A stretch of DNA of 64,000 nt from Atriophallophorus winterbourni (GCA_013407085.1 JACCGJ010014426.1:62001-126000), one strand, 5' to 3'; positions 1-10,380 are shown, counted from the stretch's first letter. The notes: generated by a model not told the origin, from the sequence alone. Program-made: numbers and translations.

Positions 1-447
1 GTAAGCATAGTAACACGGGGCATATCGTTATCAAAATGCAATTGTTCTTTGAGATTTTCCATGCAAGCCCGTAGATGAGCACGACTAATATGTCAACGAA
101 ATACTGTTTACAACTCACCGACTCTTCTCAAGTTCATTATGCGTACATCTAAGTGATTGATATAGCAATGTATTTAATTACCTCATTCCGTGAAAAGGCT
201 TTTTAGATTGATTGAAGCCATTGGCATAAGAGTTATTTGGTTTTAAGTCTACGCCGTTACTGTTCGGAGATTTGCGGTCCCAGCTTTCGCCGTTGGGAAG
301 ATTTGAGCAACCTGAGATATCATTAGTAACTTGAAACAAAACATAAATTGATGACCTAGTGATCTACTACTTACCATTTTCATCTAACTTCTTTGCAGCT
401 TGAAGTAAAAGCAATAAACCATCTTTCTGTTGAGAGGTTCCAGGCAT
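1..447 (-). CDS. MXD: MXD/MAD-like bHLH transcriptional repressor, 5' four exons (partial, continues beyond window start)
   Basis: Coding exons, read on the minus strand, are 447-375, 311-182, 148-119 and 84-1. Introns of 63, 33 and 34 nt each begin GT and end AG, and the codon phases join exactly. Exon 1 starts at the ATG at 447-445 and encodes a leucine-rich helix ending LLQAAKKLDEN, which matches the Sin3-interaction domain of MXD proteins (pattern LLxAAxxLE). Exon 2 is an Asn/Ser/Lys-rich linker. The 30-nt exon 3 carries the basic region THNELEKSR. Exon 4 opens with RAHLRACMENLK and continues through helix 1 into the loop. In this family, MXD dimerises with MAX on CACGTG E-boxes in the nucleus and recruits SIN3-HDAC to oppose MYC. 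The order SID, linker, basic region, helix and the NR/RAHLR splice position fit MXD better than MNT. Helix 2 and the zipper lie outside the window. Paralogue assignment is inference. Confidence 0.88.
119..148 (-). other. MXD: 30-nt micro-exon encoding the MXD DNA-contact basic region
   Basis: Acceptor CTTAG ends at 149 and donor GTGAGT begins at 118. The phases (one base, nine codons, two bases) join the flanking exons without disturbing the frame. It contributes the His, Glu and Arg residues that contact the E-box in this family. Skipping it would keep the frame (30 nt) but delete DNA-contact residues. Confidence 0.85.
375..447 (-). other. MXD: MXD-like exon 1, coding part: Sin3-interaction domain
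   Basis: The donor after AAAATG is GTAAGT (374-369), a perfect consensus. The open frame continues upstream of the ATG for about 25 codons through a hydrophobic stretch, but the family's N-terminus starts within a few residues of the SID, so the ATG at 447 is preferred. A possible acceptor at 477-476 suggests a spliced leader or 5'UTR exon could join just upstream. Confidence 0.8.
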
Positions 448-507
448 AACAAGCACAACGAGCAGAAACACGCTTCTAACGGCAAACAGATTACGCGCCT
501 CTTCAAC

Positions 508-518
508 GTTTATATATA
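508..518 (-). promoter_or_regulatory. TATA-like box upstream of MXD-like gene
   Basis: The minus strand reads TATATATAAA about 60 nt upstream of the proposed ATG, a suitable distance for a short 5'UTR. This is by sequence only. Confidence 0.35.
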
Positions 519-669
519 ATGACCTTCATCGTGATTGGACAATCTGGTATTGATCGATTCATGCTCCTAATTATCCAATCAAATTTGGGTTAATGAAATG
601 CACGATCGAACAAACCAGCCAATGGAAGTAAGAGCCGGTTATACGCATGTTAACGCAAGCGAAACGTGG

Positions 670-829
670 CACGTGCGTTTAATGCGCTCGAACGCAGCAG
701 ACTTTTAAATTTAGGCTGAGTTGTACCAAAAAATGATGTGAAATTCCATCCATCAAAATGCAGGAACTAATCAGTGGCAGACTTCGCGTAAAATGTTTGA
801 CACATTGTTAATCGTAGGCTTGCCACGTG
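670..829. promoter_or_regulatory. Two CACGTG E-boxes upstream of MXD-like gene
   Basis: CACGTG occurs at 670-675 and 824-829 (the latter within CCACGTGG), about 225 and 380 bp upstream of the MXD-like start. CACGTG is the canonical MYC/MAX/MXD site, so feedback control by the same network is a reasonable inference. Confidence 0.4.
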
Positions 830-1070
830 GAAATTTTTTTTCTGTTTCAAGTCACTTTGATCCTGATCGTTACCTCTTTATCACACGAAACCAGTCGTGG
901 GATGTGTGTGATGAAAAAACATACAAATGCCAGTTGAAAACTGGTAATATGAAGCCAGGCAAAATACTTGTTTCGCGATTCAACGGAGTTGCTATGACAT
1001 AAACCAAGATTCTTTCACAGTTATCCTTAATAATGAAGACATTCAGCGTATCCTGTTCCATACATCACTC
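793..1070. other. No recognised gene; short open frame at 793-1002
   Basis: A plus-strand frame of 69 codons is open here. It has a Cys/Lys-rich middle and no domain I recognise. It lies divergent from the MXD-like gene. Nothing in its flanks decides whether it is coding. Confidence 0.15.
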
Positions 1071-1125
1071 AGACTGAAACCCCACATCCGGTTTTGGTTG
1101 TCTGTTGTCGTCAGGTAGTAACAAC
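1070..1125 (-). repeat. Degenerate hammerhead repeat (subfamily E), core only
   Basis: The minus strand shows a CTGACGA box, a short stem-loop and the conserved AACCGG segment, but the GAAA box is mutated. The ribozyme would be inactive. Confidence 0.45.
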
Positions 1126-1570
1126 GTGGTTATTTGCACTGAATCATCAAACATTCAATGAGTACTTGCAAATGGCTTGCTAATAAGGTTCATAGCAGAG
1201 GATCAGGAAACGATATTTTGTCATTATTCTTGATTAAATGAATCTAGGGAATGTTTGTTTCGGCAATTATTAGCAACCGGGCTTGTAAAATATATACAGC
1301 TGAAACAATGTGGTGTATGAGCTGCTTCCTGAAGCCCCATTGAGCTTCCCTCACATCAAGGACTTTGCCCACGCAATTATAACATACATACTCAAAATAC
1401 TTTACTATGCGTTACAACTTTGGTTACGCTTTCGTTAAATATTTACCGACCACCGAGTATTCAAACTAGACAGAGGTTACCAACAACTGATGTGAGACGA
1501 TAAGATACAAGGCTTCTCCCTCCTTACCCCTTTTCCCAGTAAAATTCGGAGTGAGGTGATACTGAGATAA

Positions 1571-1745
1571 CATGATTCAGGGTCATGGTTGTTTGCTAGA
1601 AATACCACACTCCAATCGGAACTGTGGGAAGTATTTTTATTATTATTTTGTTTGGAATACCATGCCTGCCAATTTGGTAAACTCAAGCAATGTAGCTCTA
1701 TTTAAAAAACTTGTCGACTATATACGAGCAAGCCCTTACTTTGGC
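1571..1745 (+). pseudogene. CR1-like reverse transcriptase C-terminal fragment
   Basis: The frame encodes GHGCLLEIPHSNRNCGKYFY followed by the WN..P motif that closes the RT-thumb region of the local CR1 family. It matches the end of the better copy at 34.1-35.1 kb. Both ends are truncated, and the 3' end joins a short repeat (1752-1793) that recurs at 2718-2762. Confidence 0.75.
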
Positions 1746-1751
1746 ACCAAC

Positions 1752-2150
1752 AAGTCTCATGATGCACACGCAAAGAGTGGGTGTGCGGCTGGAAGTCGAC
1801 CATTGGGCAGACCGCACTTGTGGTACACAGACCTTCTCAAGAGAGTTATGAAAACTCTTGGAATCGACCCGGCGACCGCTCACATTGGGGTCATTGTGTA
1901 AAGCGTCGTCTGCAAGCTGGGAAGGAGCAGATACAGCTATTGACTGTTGAACGCAGATCACGCCGCCGGCGTGCAACTGACGCCCTACACCCGAGTTCTG
2001 ACCATCGTTGCAAGCGCTGCGGAAGAGATTGCTCCTCCAGAATCGGACTGCTCAGTCATTCACATAGCTGTAGAACATGAAAATTCATGCGATTGTGATG
2101 TACATCCATGCTCGACATTCACCGAAGGAGGCTATAGCTATATCTTGAAC
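1752..2150 (+). pseudogene. RTE-like retrotransposon C-terminal fragment with Cys/His finger
   Basis: From about 1788 the translation in shifting frames gives SRPLGRPHL, then the linker, then CKRCGRDCSSRIGLLSHSHSC. This C2H2-like tail is characteristic of invertebrate RTE-type elements often annotated as craniofacial-development-protein-2-like. Frameshifts near 1880 and 1900 inactivate it. The upstream 1752-1793 is the short repeat shared with 2718-2762. Confidence 0.75.
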
Positions 2151-2164
2151 CTGAAAGTACAGTA

Positions 2165-2600
2165 CACGTAGCAACACAAGTGTAATTCAAATACCCGAAT
2201 CCCAACTTAAATGTAGCGTGCATTTTTAATCCGTACGTATCTGCTTTCTTTCAAATGCGCTCTCCAACACTGTTTCTATCATTATCGAAGCATTCACTCC
2301 GAAGTCAGCATCTATTGGTTGCAATGTTCGACTACATCGATGTATACAGGCATGGCGCGTATTTTAATCCAGCTGTAAAAGGGATTATAAAAGTTGGGTA
2401 ATAATTATTTATTCCTAAATCTAGCAATCATTCGAAGTTTATATTTCTCATGTTCGGTGAGAGATAAACTTATCACTTTACTTCCCATTGTTCGCTGATT
2501 GAACACGTTTTGATTTTCGCGCCTTTAATCAGTTTGAATTTAAACCTCTCAGACAACAATCAATGTGGACTAAAAATAATTTCCCACATCACTTGTCCTT
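2165..2600. other. Unassigned stretch
   Basis: AT-rich, with no open frame over 60 codons and no match to the repeat families seen elsewhere in the window. Confidence 0.4.
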
Positions 2601-2676
2601 TCATTGATGTGGGACACGTGGACAAAGGAACATGATGGTAGAAGACATTCTTCTTTGTTATCCCGATCACCTATTA

Positions 2677-2697
2677 GAGATGATGATGATGATGATG
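2677..2697. repeat. (GAT)n microsatellite
   Basis: About seven GAT units, directly followed (2718-2762) by a second copy of the short repeat seen at 1752-1793. The two open frames crossing it are produced by the repeat. Confidence 0.8.
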
Positions 2698-2909
2698 TCG
2701 CGGGAACAAAGCCCGGAACAAGTCTCATTGATGCACACGCAAGGGGTGAGTGTGCGGCTGGACATTATGTGGAAACCGCCACGGGTTCAGCGAATCGCAA
2801 TTTCGCTTTGTGCAAGCCACTTCGAAATGTATTGATTATTCAGTCTGACCTAAAAGCAAAAGGTGTGGGATTCGTCACGCAAGCTAAGGACATCTTTGAT
2901 GCCTGACTG

Positions 2910-3660
2910 CTTTTGGTAGATGGGCGGGATGACCTCGACATTAATCCAGCCCAAATTCACACCTTCTCATTTCCCTTAGGACAAGATGATCAATAATTTT
3001 CATACGCAAGCTTAACTCACAAGGCACGTGTCATACGAAACAAAGCGACTCTCATTTGATCATTTGAGGACTATTAGGTTAGTGATGCCTTCAATATCAA
3101 TACCTCGGTTGAATTACTTGCAATATTAGCTGGGCGGTTGATTTAATATAAACGCTGCAAAGCTATTCGAAGCGTCTCAAAGTGATATGTTTGAACATAC
3201 CCTGTGTCATTAGTGGAATGCTAGTTTTGTCGAGCTTACCACGCCTAGGCTGCTTTAAACTTCAATCAAAATGCACAAAGATAATCAGACTGGTGGTAAG
3301 ATCGATTAACCGTTCACAGCAATCGATATTTTATGTACAACATGCGATCGATAGTCCTAGTTGGTGCTGGGTTCTGCACCGGTCCTGACTATCATCATCG
3401 GATTTCGAAGATAAGGTCAACGATGCAATCTATTGTTTGAAGCACGTGGTCGTTAAAACTTTTAAACAAAACACTTTGATCAATTGACCTTAATCTTTTG
3501 TTAACCCCGGATAATGCATAACGAGAGCTTGTGTTGGTTCGAAAATAGAGGTTTTGACGAGAGAAACAACCTTGAAAAGATTGGCAATAAACAAAATCTA
3601 TGAACAGCAATGGTTGATTGCAGAATTTAAGCGATGATCAAGCTATCCCAGTTTGCTGAA
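2910..3660 (+). other. Mostly unassigned; weak CR1 endonuclease trace near 3384-3470
   Basis: Near 3384 a frame reads SSSDFEDKVNDAI, resembling the SSSSDAHNDIL segment of the full-length CR1 endonuclease at about 18,020-18,060. The rest shows nothing recognisable. Confidence 0.3.
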
Positions 3661-3661
3661 A

Positions 3662-3945
3662 AACGCTAAAAGTTCATTTGCTCACATCCACTGCACACAC
3701 CATAACCGGTTTCTAGCAGTTTCCCGTCAGACTCAGTGAGCCTTGTAACATTGTGATACTGGTAAGTTATACTTGCATGCCATTATTGAATAGGGTTCTT
3801 ACAAAGAACCCCAGTGTTCAAATACAGAATCACCAAGTTATTTTGGTTCAAGCATTCAATGCGCTTATAAACGACTAAAATATTGCGATGCTCACTTCCC
3901 CATCCCATACACACCACTACCGGTTTCTGACAGAACAGATTGTTT
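3662..3945 (-). repeat. Hammerhead repeat subfamily E, two minus-strand units
   Basis: Two copies of the AACCGGTTTCT segment (reverse of AGAAACCGGTT) occur near 3703 and 3917, separated by about 214 bp of the usual E body. The body includes the hairpin around GGGTTCTTACAAAGAACCC. The second unit breaks off inside stem II at about 3935. Confidence 0.75.
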
Positions 3946-4139
3946 GAACAGATTGTTCTTGTAGCGCTTTTGCGGGAATGTGTGATTTTAATGTTTCGGG
4001 CTTTTCGATTATGTGACAGCATGTTAACTACCAAGGTTCCAAAGGTTGTCATAGCCGGGGGTGGCAGTGTGGATAAGCTCCCACTGTCTATAAAATGCTC
4101 CCATATGGCGCGCGTCTCAAATAGCTTCTGACAACCAAC

Positions 4140-4560
4140 TCCAGCTTCTTTTCTGCACGCGGAACTGCTTCTACCAACAGGAGAATGGGCGAGGACGAGT
4201 GACTGGCTCCCAAAAATCAGTTTGCTTCGGGCAGATGGAGCTCGTTAGCATGGAGGGCATTTCATCTAAGGGAAGGAAAACCATGATTTAAACCTCAGCT
4301 GCCTTACTGGATACCCGATCGTGGCAAAGGCTTCGGGAGAAAACCCTGAGGACAAATCTGAAGGAGAGTATCATAGACGGTTAGTTGGTGAACACCACCT
4401 TTTCCTGGCAAGTCCCTGCTGCCTTGCAGGTCGCACTTAGTTGTGCAAAGGCTATATAAGCTAACTCGAACAAACGCCGAATGATGATGGAGACGCCGTT
4501 TTGTACCCCAATTCCAAAGACTTCATTAAAGCCGACTCATCCTCCAGGAGGAGATAGTCG
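4140..4560 (+). repeat. RTE 5'-region-type repeat
   Basis: This segment aligns by eye with the reverse complement of about 50,150-50,620, sharing GGAACTGCTTCTAC and TGGAGCTCGTTAG and the following stretch. At 63.4-63.8 kb a related sequence lies directly upstream of RTE endonuclease coding remnants, so it is probably RTE 5'UTR. Only the 5' portion is present. Confidence 0.6.
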
Positions 4561-4672
4561 CACAAAAGTAAAAAGTAAGTACCAAGGTCAGTGTGGATAC
4601 GAGTGGTTTGTACCAAGGTTTTGTTTCAATTGAGATTCATTTCATCACAAATCGCTTCACTCCATTTGTAAG

Positions 4673-4834
4673 GTATCGTGGAAACGACATTGAACGGATG
4701 TTGCAGGTGACAACTACGTCACTAGATGGAAAACTCCCAAGCGGTTCACTTACAATCTATCATTCCATTCAAGCGCAGACCATTTCTTTTTCTGACGTGT
4801 GCTTTGTTCGCCCGGTTGAGATCAACAGACAGCG
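4673..4834 (+). CDS. Candidate host exon (unidentified)
   Basis: The frame is open from 4593 and its first stop is formed by the donor itself: GCG|GTAAGC at 4835. A fair acceptor (pyrimidine-rich, ending TTGTAAG) sits at 4672, giving a 162-nt exon whose start and end phases match. The peptide contains RYRGNDIERML and ends FSDVCFVRPVEI. The RYR-G-DI segment resembles a piece of the candidate exon at 25.6-25.85 kb. I do not recognise the protein. A distant SRCR-type resemblance (a DV.C strand) is speculative. Confidence 0.3.
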
Positions 4835-4839
4835 GTAAG

Positions 4840-5485
4840 CCACGTTTTTTGAAGACTGCGTTCTTTGTTCAATTGATTGGAATGCACGATTGATACTTTT
4901 CAAATGAAAAAAATGATACATACAAACGTTTGCAAAATGGTGTGATAACTAGACCACACAAAACGCATCCTAATCATCTGACTACTTGAAGAATGTTTTG
5001 TTCAACGTCGCCTACGCACAACGTGTTGCTTTTTTGAGAAAATCCTTTCATTTGTGCTGTGCGCGATCAAATTGTTACGCATTTTCTCTAAATAAATGAA
5101 TTTCGACCGCAAAGAGATCCCTGCGTGCTGGCAAATGAGTTTTAACTCGAATTGAAATGCCAACGACTGACCTTAATTCACGGGATCAGGAAGATTCAAC
5201 AGGCAACAAAGAACCACTTAGCACTTGATCGATGTGTTTCCTCGCCGTATCTGTTAATTAACTAATCATTTTCACACTTTTGGTTTTACCCACACACCCC
5301 TAACTTTATCTCACCATCGACAAAGAGCTTTTAAGATGACGCTTACCAAGTTGAATGTGTGAAAAACTAGTAAAATGATTTATTCCATGCTTCCCCGTTA
5401 ATGGGCGTACGCGTCAAATTTGAGCATATTATCCTTTTGCTGAAAATGACAATCTCTTAGACTGTTATGGGATGGGATTTATTCG
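4840..5485. other. Unassigned stretch
   Basis: No long frame and no repeat family recognised. It could be intronic sequence if the 4.7-kb exon candidate is real. Confidence 0.35.
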
Positions 5486-5489
5486 AGTG

Positions 5490-5675
5490 ATTGCACCAAT
5501 CGTATTGCTTTTTCTACAATAAAACTTTGAGTTTTAAACATATCTACTTCACTACCGTTCACATGGCATTACATGATTATGCATTAAATCTCTTTCACGA
5601 AACAATGCTATGATAATTGTGAAGCTATGTGCTTTTTTCAACATAAAATCCTTGAATCTTAAATCTTGAGTTATC
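5490..5675 (+). repeat. Two CR1 3'-end fragments
   Basis: At 5500-5540 lies the CR1 3' signature GCTTTTTCTACAATAAAAC followed by TTTGAG. At 5620-5670 lies GCTATGTGCTTTTTTCAAC followed by TTGAATC-type tail units. Both are plus-oriented, short and 5'-truncated. Confidence 0.6.
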
Positions 5676-5679
5676 GAAT

Positions 5680-6110
5680 CAATCTCCTCTTAATGAATTT
5701 CGGGGAAATATTCACTTGAAACACAGACGACCTACACTGGAAAAGTGGACACCGGTTGAGATAATCCATGATCGATATGTTTACACAAAAAATCAATAAC
5801 CATATGCTGTCAGCACATGGGTCACAGACAATCGCCAGTCTTTATCGATTTCCCCGTTCAAAATTACACCGCACTGGTACCTACGCTTAACTTGTTTTAA
5901 CTTGGAATAATGCGATTGATCGTCTGACATCTACTGGCGGCGTGTCTGCTTAATTTTATACCGTTTTTATATTATTAAACATTAACGTAGAGCTGCAATA
6001 TTGAACAAACCTTTTCATACTTCTAGCAATTCAACAACGTTCAAAATCTGGATAATATTTGAATCTTATATGATAATACAATTTTAGATATAATACATTT
6101 TAATGCTGAA
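5680..6110. other. Unassigned stretch
   Basis: AT-rich, with no frame or repeat recognised. Confidence 0.35.
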
Positions 6111-6114
6111 ATTG

Positions 6115-6560
6115 AAAGGTAAATGTGCTAGAACTACAAACATTGCGACGAATCAGAGGAGACATTATCATAGTTTACAAAACATCCCATACCCCGAACC
6201 ATCCCTTACAGGATTTATTCACGCGAAATGATACGCGAAATTATCGGACCCATGATTATGTGCTGGTCGTACTTCATTCTCGCCTGAACTGTAGAAGGTA
6301 TTTTTACTCTGCCTGTGTATGTTTTACTTGGAACAGTTTACCTTCAACCGTAGCTCACTCCACTAGCTTACATGAATTTAAAACGAAATTAGACGTCTTT
6401 TTATTGAATTATTCATTTCCTGAACACCAATGTACTGCTTAATCTAACTGCTTATCTTGTTTATACACTTACATTTTAAATTTTACCATTCTATGGTTGT
6501 TGTTAACCTTGTTGCTTTTTGAACCATTAAAAACCTTGCATCACCTTGAATTATGGTCAC
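6115..6560 (+). pseudogene. CR1-like C-terminal fragment with 3' end
   Basis: A frame from 6125 encodes RRIRGDIIIVYKTSHTPNHP, then HSRLNCRRYF and CFTWNSLPS, ending at 6440, followed by a 3'UTR and a CCTTGAATTA-type tail near 6535-6555. It is closely related to the copy at 21.94-22.35 kb. All upstream RT is missing. Confidence 0.8.
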
Positions 6561-6844
6561 AACAAAAGTCATTCTACCCGAAAATGTAAACATTCATATC
6601 GCTGTCACGTGTTATTGTTTAAGCTGTTTCGATCGATACTGATGTTTGTCAAGACAATTAGAGATCACGAACTAATTACCACATTGGTCAACAGATTTTG
6701 ATGGTGATCGTCACAGCTGTTCTCAAAACGCTGCACCCAAGTCTTTGTTAGAAACGACAGAGAACGTAACCTCCGGGTATCGATCAGATGGGCTAGGATT
6801 GAATGGTTCACATTTTCAGAACAACTTTTGTTCAACCAACTTGG

Positions 6845-7270
6845 GTGCCAATGTAATGTGTTACCCAAATCCACCACGCTTGCACACCACAACCGGTTTC
6901 TGGCATTTTGCCGTTGGTGATTTGTGTAAAGCGTCGTCTGCAAGCTGGGGGAGGAGCAGATACAGCTCCTGGCTGCTGAACGCAGATCACGCCGCCGGCG
7001 TACAACTGACGCCCTACAACCTAGTTCTGACCATCGTTGCAAGCGCTGCGGAAGAGATTGCTCCTCCAGAATCATACTGCTTAGTCATTGAAAAAGCTTT
7101 AGAACATGAAAATTCATGCGATTGTAATGTACATCCATGGTCGACATCGACCGAAGGAGGCCGACACACACATTTGTCATCCATCAGCGCCTCGAGCACT
7201 TGACCAGCAATCACTATATGATTGTGCGTTTCAACAACGTGGTGGGTCGTTGTACACAGTAGCAGCTTAA
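6845..7270 (+). pseudogene. Mosaic: hammerhead-repeat pieces flanking an RTE C-terminal fragment
   Basis: 6845-6920 is a minus-oriented E repeat with its AACCGGTTTCTGG core, broken inside stem II. It fuses to an RTE C-terminal fragment (about 6925-7165) carrying the CKRC..C finger in a shifted frame. 7170-7270 is a plus-oriented E body fragment starting at GCGCCTCGAGC. The junctions suggest deletion between neighbouring repeats. Confidence 0.6.
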
Positions 7271-7274
7271 ACAA

Positions 7275-7640
7275 TAACACCTGACGTTTATTTTGTGTTT
7301 AACGTTTTATTTTGATCATATTCATTATCCGATTTATCAAGTATGTAATTTAAAGCCTGATTTTGAAATACCAAGGTGATATCTGCATTCGTTGAAGAAC
7401 AATGCATAAGCTTCATGAGGAAATATTCGAAATTTAATCTGTACGTTAAACCTAAGTACATGGAGACAGTAACAAAATATTAAAAACACGATATACCAAC
7501 CGTCGAAATGTGCCCTCACTCGGCCATAGACAACAACTGTTTGATAGATACATCTCCAGTTTTTTGTGTAGTGGGTGGTATTTAAGGCAGAAAATGCCAA
7601 AAATAAGTCGATCACAAGAAGAAGTGTGGATTCGAAATAA
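7275..7640. other. Unassigned stretch
   Basis: Overlapping minus frames at 7337-7670 show no recognised motif. Confidence 0.3.
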
Positions 7641-7644
7641 TTTT

Positions 7645-7700
7645 TTGGATTCTTTCAAGATTTTTTTCAAGATTCAAGAATTGATGGTGGCAAAACCGCA
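7645..7700 (-). repeat. CR1 3' tail fragment, minus orientation
   Basis: TTCAAGATTCAAGAATT is the reverse of the TTGAATCTTGAA tail of the local CR1 family. Confidence 0.5.
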
Positions 7701-7704
7701 ATCA

Positions 7705-8500
7705 CCATGACCTTATGTTGGCATTCAAAATCCTACATACTGAAAACCATCCTCTTAAGCACTTGCTAAAGCCCAATGGCCTTACTTGAAGACGAACACA
7801 TTCAAAGGCTTTAAGCCTAGACATCATTGCCAGACAATGCATAATAAAGCCTGCCGTATCTTGAGTATTCTAAAAAGGATATACAGGATTTTCTTGCCCG
7901 AAACTTTACCCCGGTTAATAATATGTACGTGCGTTCTGTTATGGAATATTCCATCCAAGCCTGGGCACAATGGCTGAGGAAGGATATCGAACTAATTGAC
8001 AGGACTTATCATCGTGCTACAAAGTTGGTCTCCCGTTACAAAAATTTGCCTTTCTAAGAGCGAATGTTAACGCTAGATCTACATTATTTTACCAAACGAC
8101 GGATACGGAGTGACCTCCTGTTGGCATTCAAAATCTTGCATACTGAGAACCATCCTCTTAAACACTATCTAAAGCCCAATGGCCTTACTCCAACACGAAC
8201 ACATTCCAAGGCTTTAAGCATTCCGCATTCTCGATTGGATATCCGTCAAAATTTTTTCTCGCTAAGAATTTGTTTCACTTGGAACATTTTGCCGGAAGAT
8301 ATCACACGTTCGGAATCTGTTGCGATTTTCGCTTCTAAACTCTAAGAGTTTATGACGAATCATGCTGGTATGTGACTGTCCCTATTGACTTTTAAGAGAT
8401 TTTGTAATTTTACTCTCTATACCTTGTCATTCTATGGTTATTGTTAAGCTTACTGGTTTTTCTACAATAAAACTTTTTGAGTTCTGAGCTCTGAGTTCTG
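7705..8500 (+). pseudogene. CR1-like RT C-terminal copy, partly duplicated
   Basis: 7705-7815 carries the segment encoding HTENHPLKHLLKPNGL. At about 7816 the sequence jumps back to an earlier part of the RT and then runs through HFTKRRIRSDLLLAFKIL, SIPHSRLDIRQNFF and CFTWNILPE to a 3'UTR and TTCTGAG-type tail near 8480-8500. So two partial copies are joined. Several stops are present (for example near 8057). Confidence 0.75.
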
Positions 8501-8529
8501 AATTATTGTAAATATTCATTCAAGAAAAA

Positions 8530-8715
8530 AGAAATAACAAATAATGTCATGTTTAGCCCAGTTGAATACTCACTTTGAGTCAATAAGCAGGTGTCGTCAA
8601 ACCGTTATGCAAAAAATTTGTGTTCAAATTTCGCATGAATATTTGGACGCTGGAAGCGGTAACAATAGTTTCGGGTTGGGCATTCCAAAGAAAAACACAC
8701 ACGTACGGAATATTC
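8530..8715 (-). repeat. CR1 3' fragment, minus orientation
   Basis: It resembles 37,220-37,400: both contain GAGTCAATACGCAGGTGTCG-like text followed by the RT terminus in reverse. It is directly followed by a hammerhead repeat. Confidence 0.6.
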
Positions 8716-8717
8716 AG

Positions 8718-8985
8718 TGGCATGCTTTTCCGTCATTCACACCCCACGACGGGTTTCGTGCTGTTTGCACTCATCAGGTAGGGACAGTAGGACCAGGATC
8801 CGCATGCGCTTGAAACAGTGGAGGAATCGTAAACAAGTAGCGCTTGTATGCCACTGTTGGATAAGGCTGGTACGACCAACCTGTTCAATTACATGTGTCC
8901 AAACACATGTTAAAATGGGGTTAAACCCATAACCATGAAACAAAATATTCATTTGCATGCATGTATCAAACAGCAAATTATACGG
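8718..8985 (-). repeat. Hammerhead repeat subfamily D, best-preserved ribozyme core
   Basis: On the minus strand the box CTGATGA is at 8777-8771. Stem II is GTGC/GCAC closing an AAACA loop (8770-8758), and GAAA is at 8757-8754. Predicted cleavage is 3' of C8748 in a GTC triplet. Stem I pairs CCCTAC (8783-8778) with GTGGGG (8747-8742), six pairs including one U-G. Stem III is the near-palindrome ACCCGT, i.e. ACCGGT with one change. All invariant core positions of a type I hammerhead are present. The body includes GGGTTAAACC, resembling a pol III box B. It is known from schistosomes that such ribozymes occur in SINE-like repeats. Confidence 0.8.
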
Positions 8986-9239
8986 TGTTCTCAATTAATC
9001 AGGAATCAAGAAATTAGATATTGCACGAGAAATGTAGGCCAGTTAACCCAATCTCAACTACGGATTAGTGCTTACTCCTGGCAAATTAACGTAACACGCA
9101 GCGACATTTCCGTCAACTCGTTATGTCACGTGCAATTATTGATCGAAACAATTTGTTTGCGCAAGGCGGCTTCATGTCTCGATAAAAAATAATTTGTGCA
9201 CGGCAAATGTGAATCCGAATAGAGTTAGATATTCATTTG

Positions 9240-10380
9240 CTATTCCATTTGAAGTTTGATGATCGTTTTAACGCACAACGCATGAATTTTCGTGTTCCAC
9301 AGCTTTTCGGATGACTAAACAGTCCGGTTCGGGAGTGGCAATCTCTCCTACAGCGGTTGCAACGATAGGCAGAACTCGGTCGTAAGGCGTTAGTTGCACG
9401 CTGGTGGTGTGATTTGCACACATCAGCCAAGAGTTGTATCTGCACCTCCCCAAGTTGTAGACGACGCTTTACACGTGACCACCAATGTGAGAGGTCACGA
9501 GCAAGTTTGCAAACGTCTTTGTAACGCAATTGCGGTGTGCCCAATGGTCGACTTCCTGAATGCAACTCACCATAGAGTAGATCTTTCGGAATACGACCAT
9601 TTTCCATTCTGTAGACATGACCAAGCCACCGCAGGCGCGCTGTCGCAATAGGGTGAACATGCTGTGTAGAACAGCGTTTGAAAGCACTTTAGCATTAGTT
9701 TTTTGTACATCCAAGATATATTCAAGATACGACGGATGCTTTGTAGATGGGAAGCATTCAGCTTCCATTTGTGTCTTGCGTGAGTGGTTCAGGTTTCACT
9801 GCCATACAGTAATGTATTTAGAGCGCACGCGCTGTCTACCATCACTTTTGTCTGTACAGTCAACTAGAGGTTACCCCAAACACGAGAGTTCAATCGGGAC
9901 AAAATGACAGCTGCTCTGCTAATCCGCTTATCAATCTGTGTCTAGCGAGAGGTTATCCGCAATGGTTGAACAAAGATATGTGAAAAGATGTACTGGTTCA
10001 AGCTGACAGTTTCCAACAGTGATGATTGGAGGCGATACAGTCCCTTGAGGAAGGACTTGGATCTTGCTCATGTTGATTATTTGCCCAACACCTTTGCATG
10101 CCGACGGAAAACAGTCCATTAGCGACTGAATGTGTTTTTGTCTGCATCGTCGGCAAACAGCTGATCAAATATTAGTACATCCCGTTCCTTGGTTTGTGCT
10201 CTCAATCGGTTCAGGTTGAAAATCTTGCCATAGCTTCGCGTGCGTAGGCAAATGCCTTTTGTTCTTGTACTTAAAGCGTGCTGTCGAAACAGAGAAATGA
10301 AAATGCAGAAAAGCAAGGGAGCAAAATAGCATACATCGACGAATTTCAAAAGCTTCTGAACTAATCGGTTCGATTTCATT
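9240..10380 (-). pseudogene. RTE-like retrotransposon: RT palm/thumb to C-terminal finger
   Basis: Reading down the minus strand: LFCIFISLFRQHAL and LFADDADK (the FADD catalytic motif) at 10,379-10,119; VSPPIITVGNCQLE and FTYLCSTIADNLSLDT at 10,119-9,931; then LRQRA..G (the RLRWLGH equivalent); then GSRPLGTPQLRYKDV; and at 9,607-9,233 the finger CNRCRRDCHSRTGLFSHPKSC. The element is 5'-truncated, with several frameshifts and stops, so it is not translatable as one protein. In this family the protein nicks DNA and reverse-transcribes its RNA at the target. Confidence 0.85.

Noticed and set aside
2604..2906. 100-codon frame with polyaspartate
   Set aside because: Created by the GAT microsatellite and a short repeat shared with 1752-1793.
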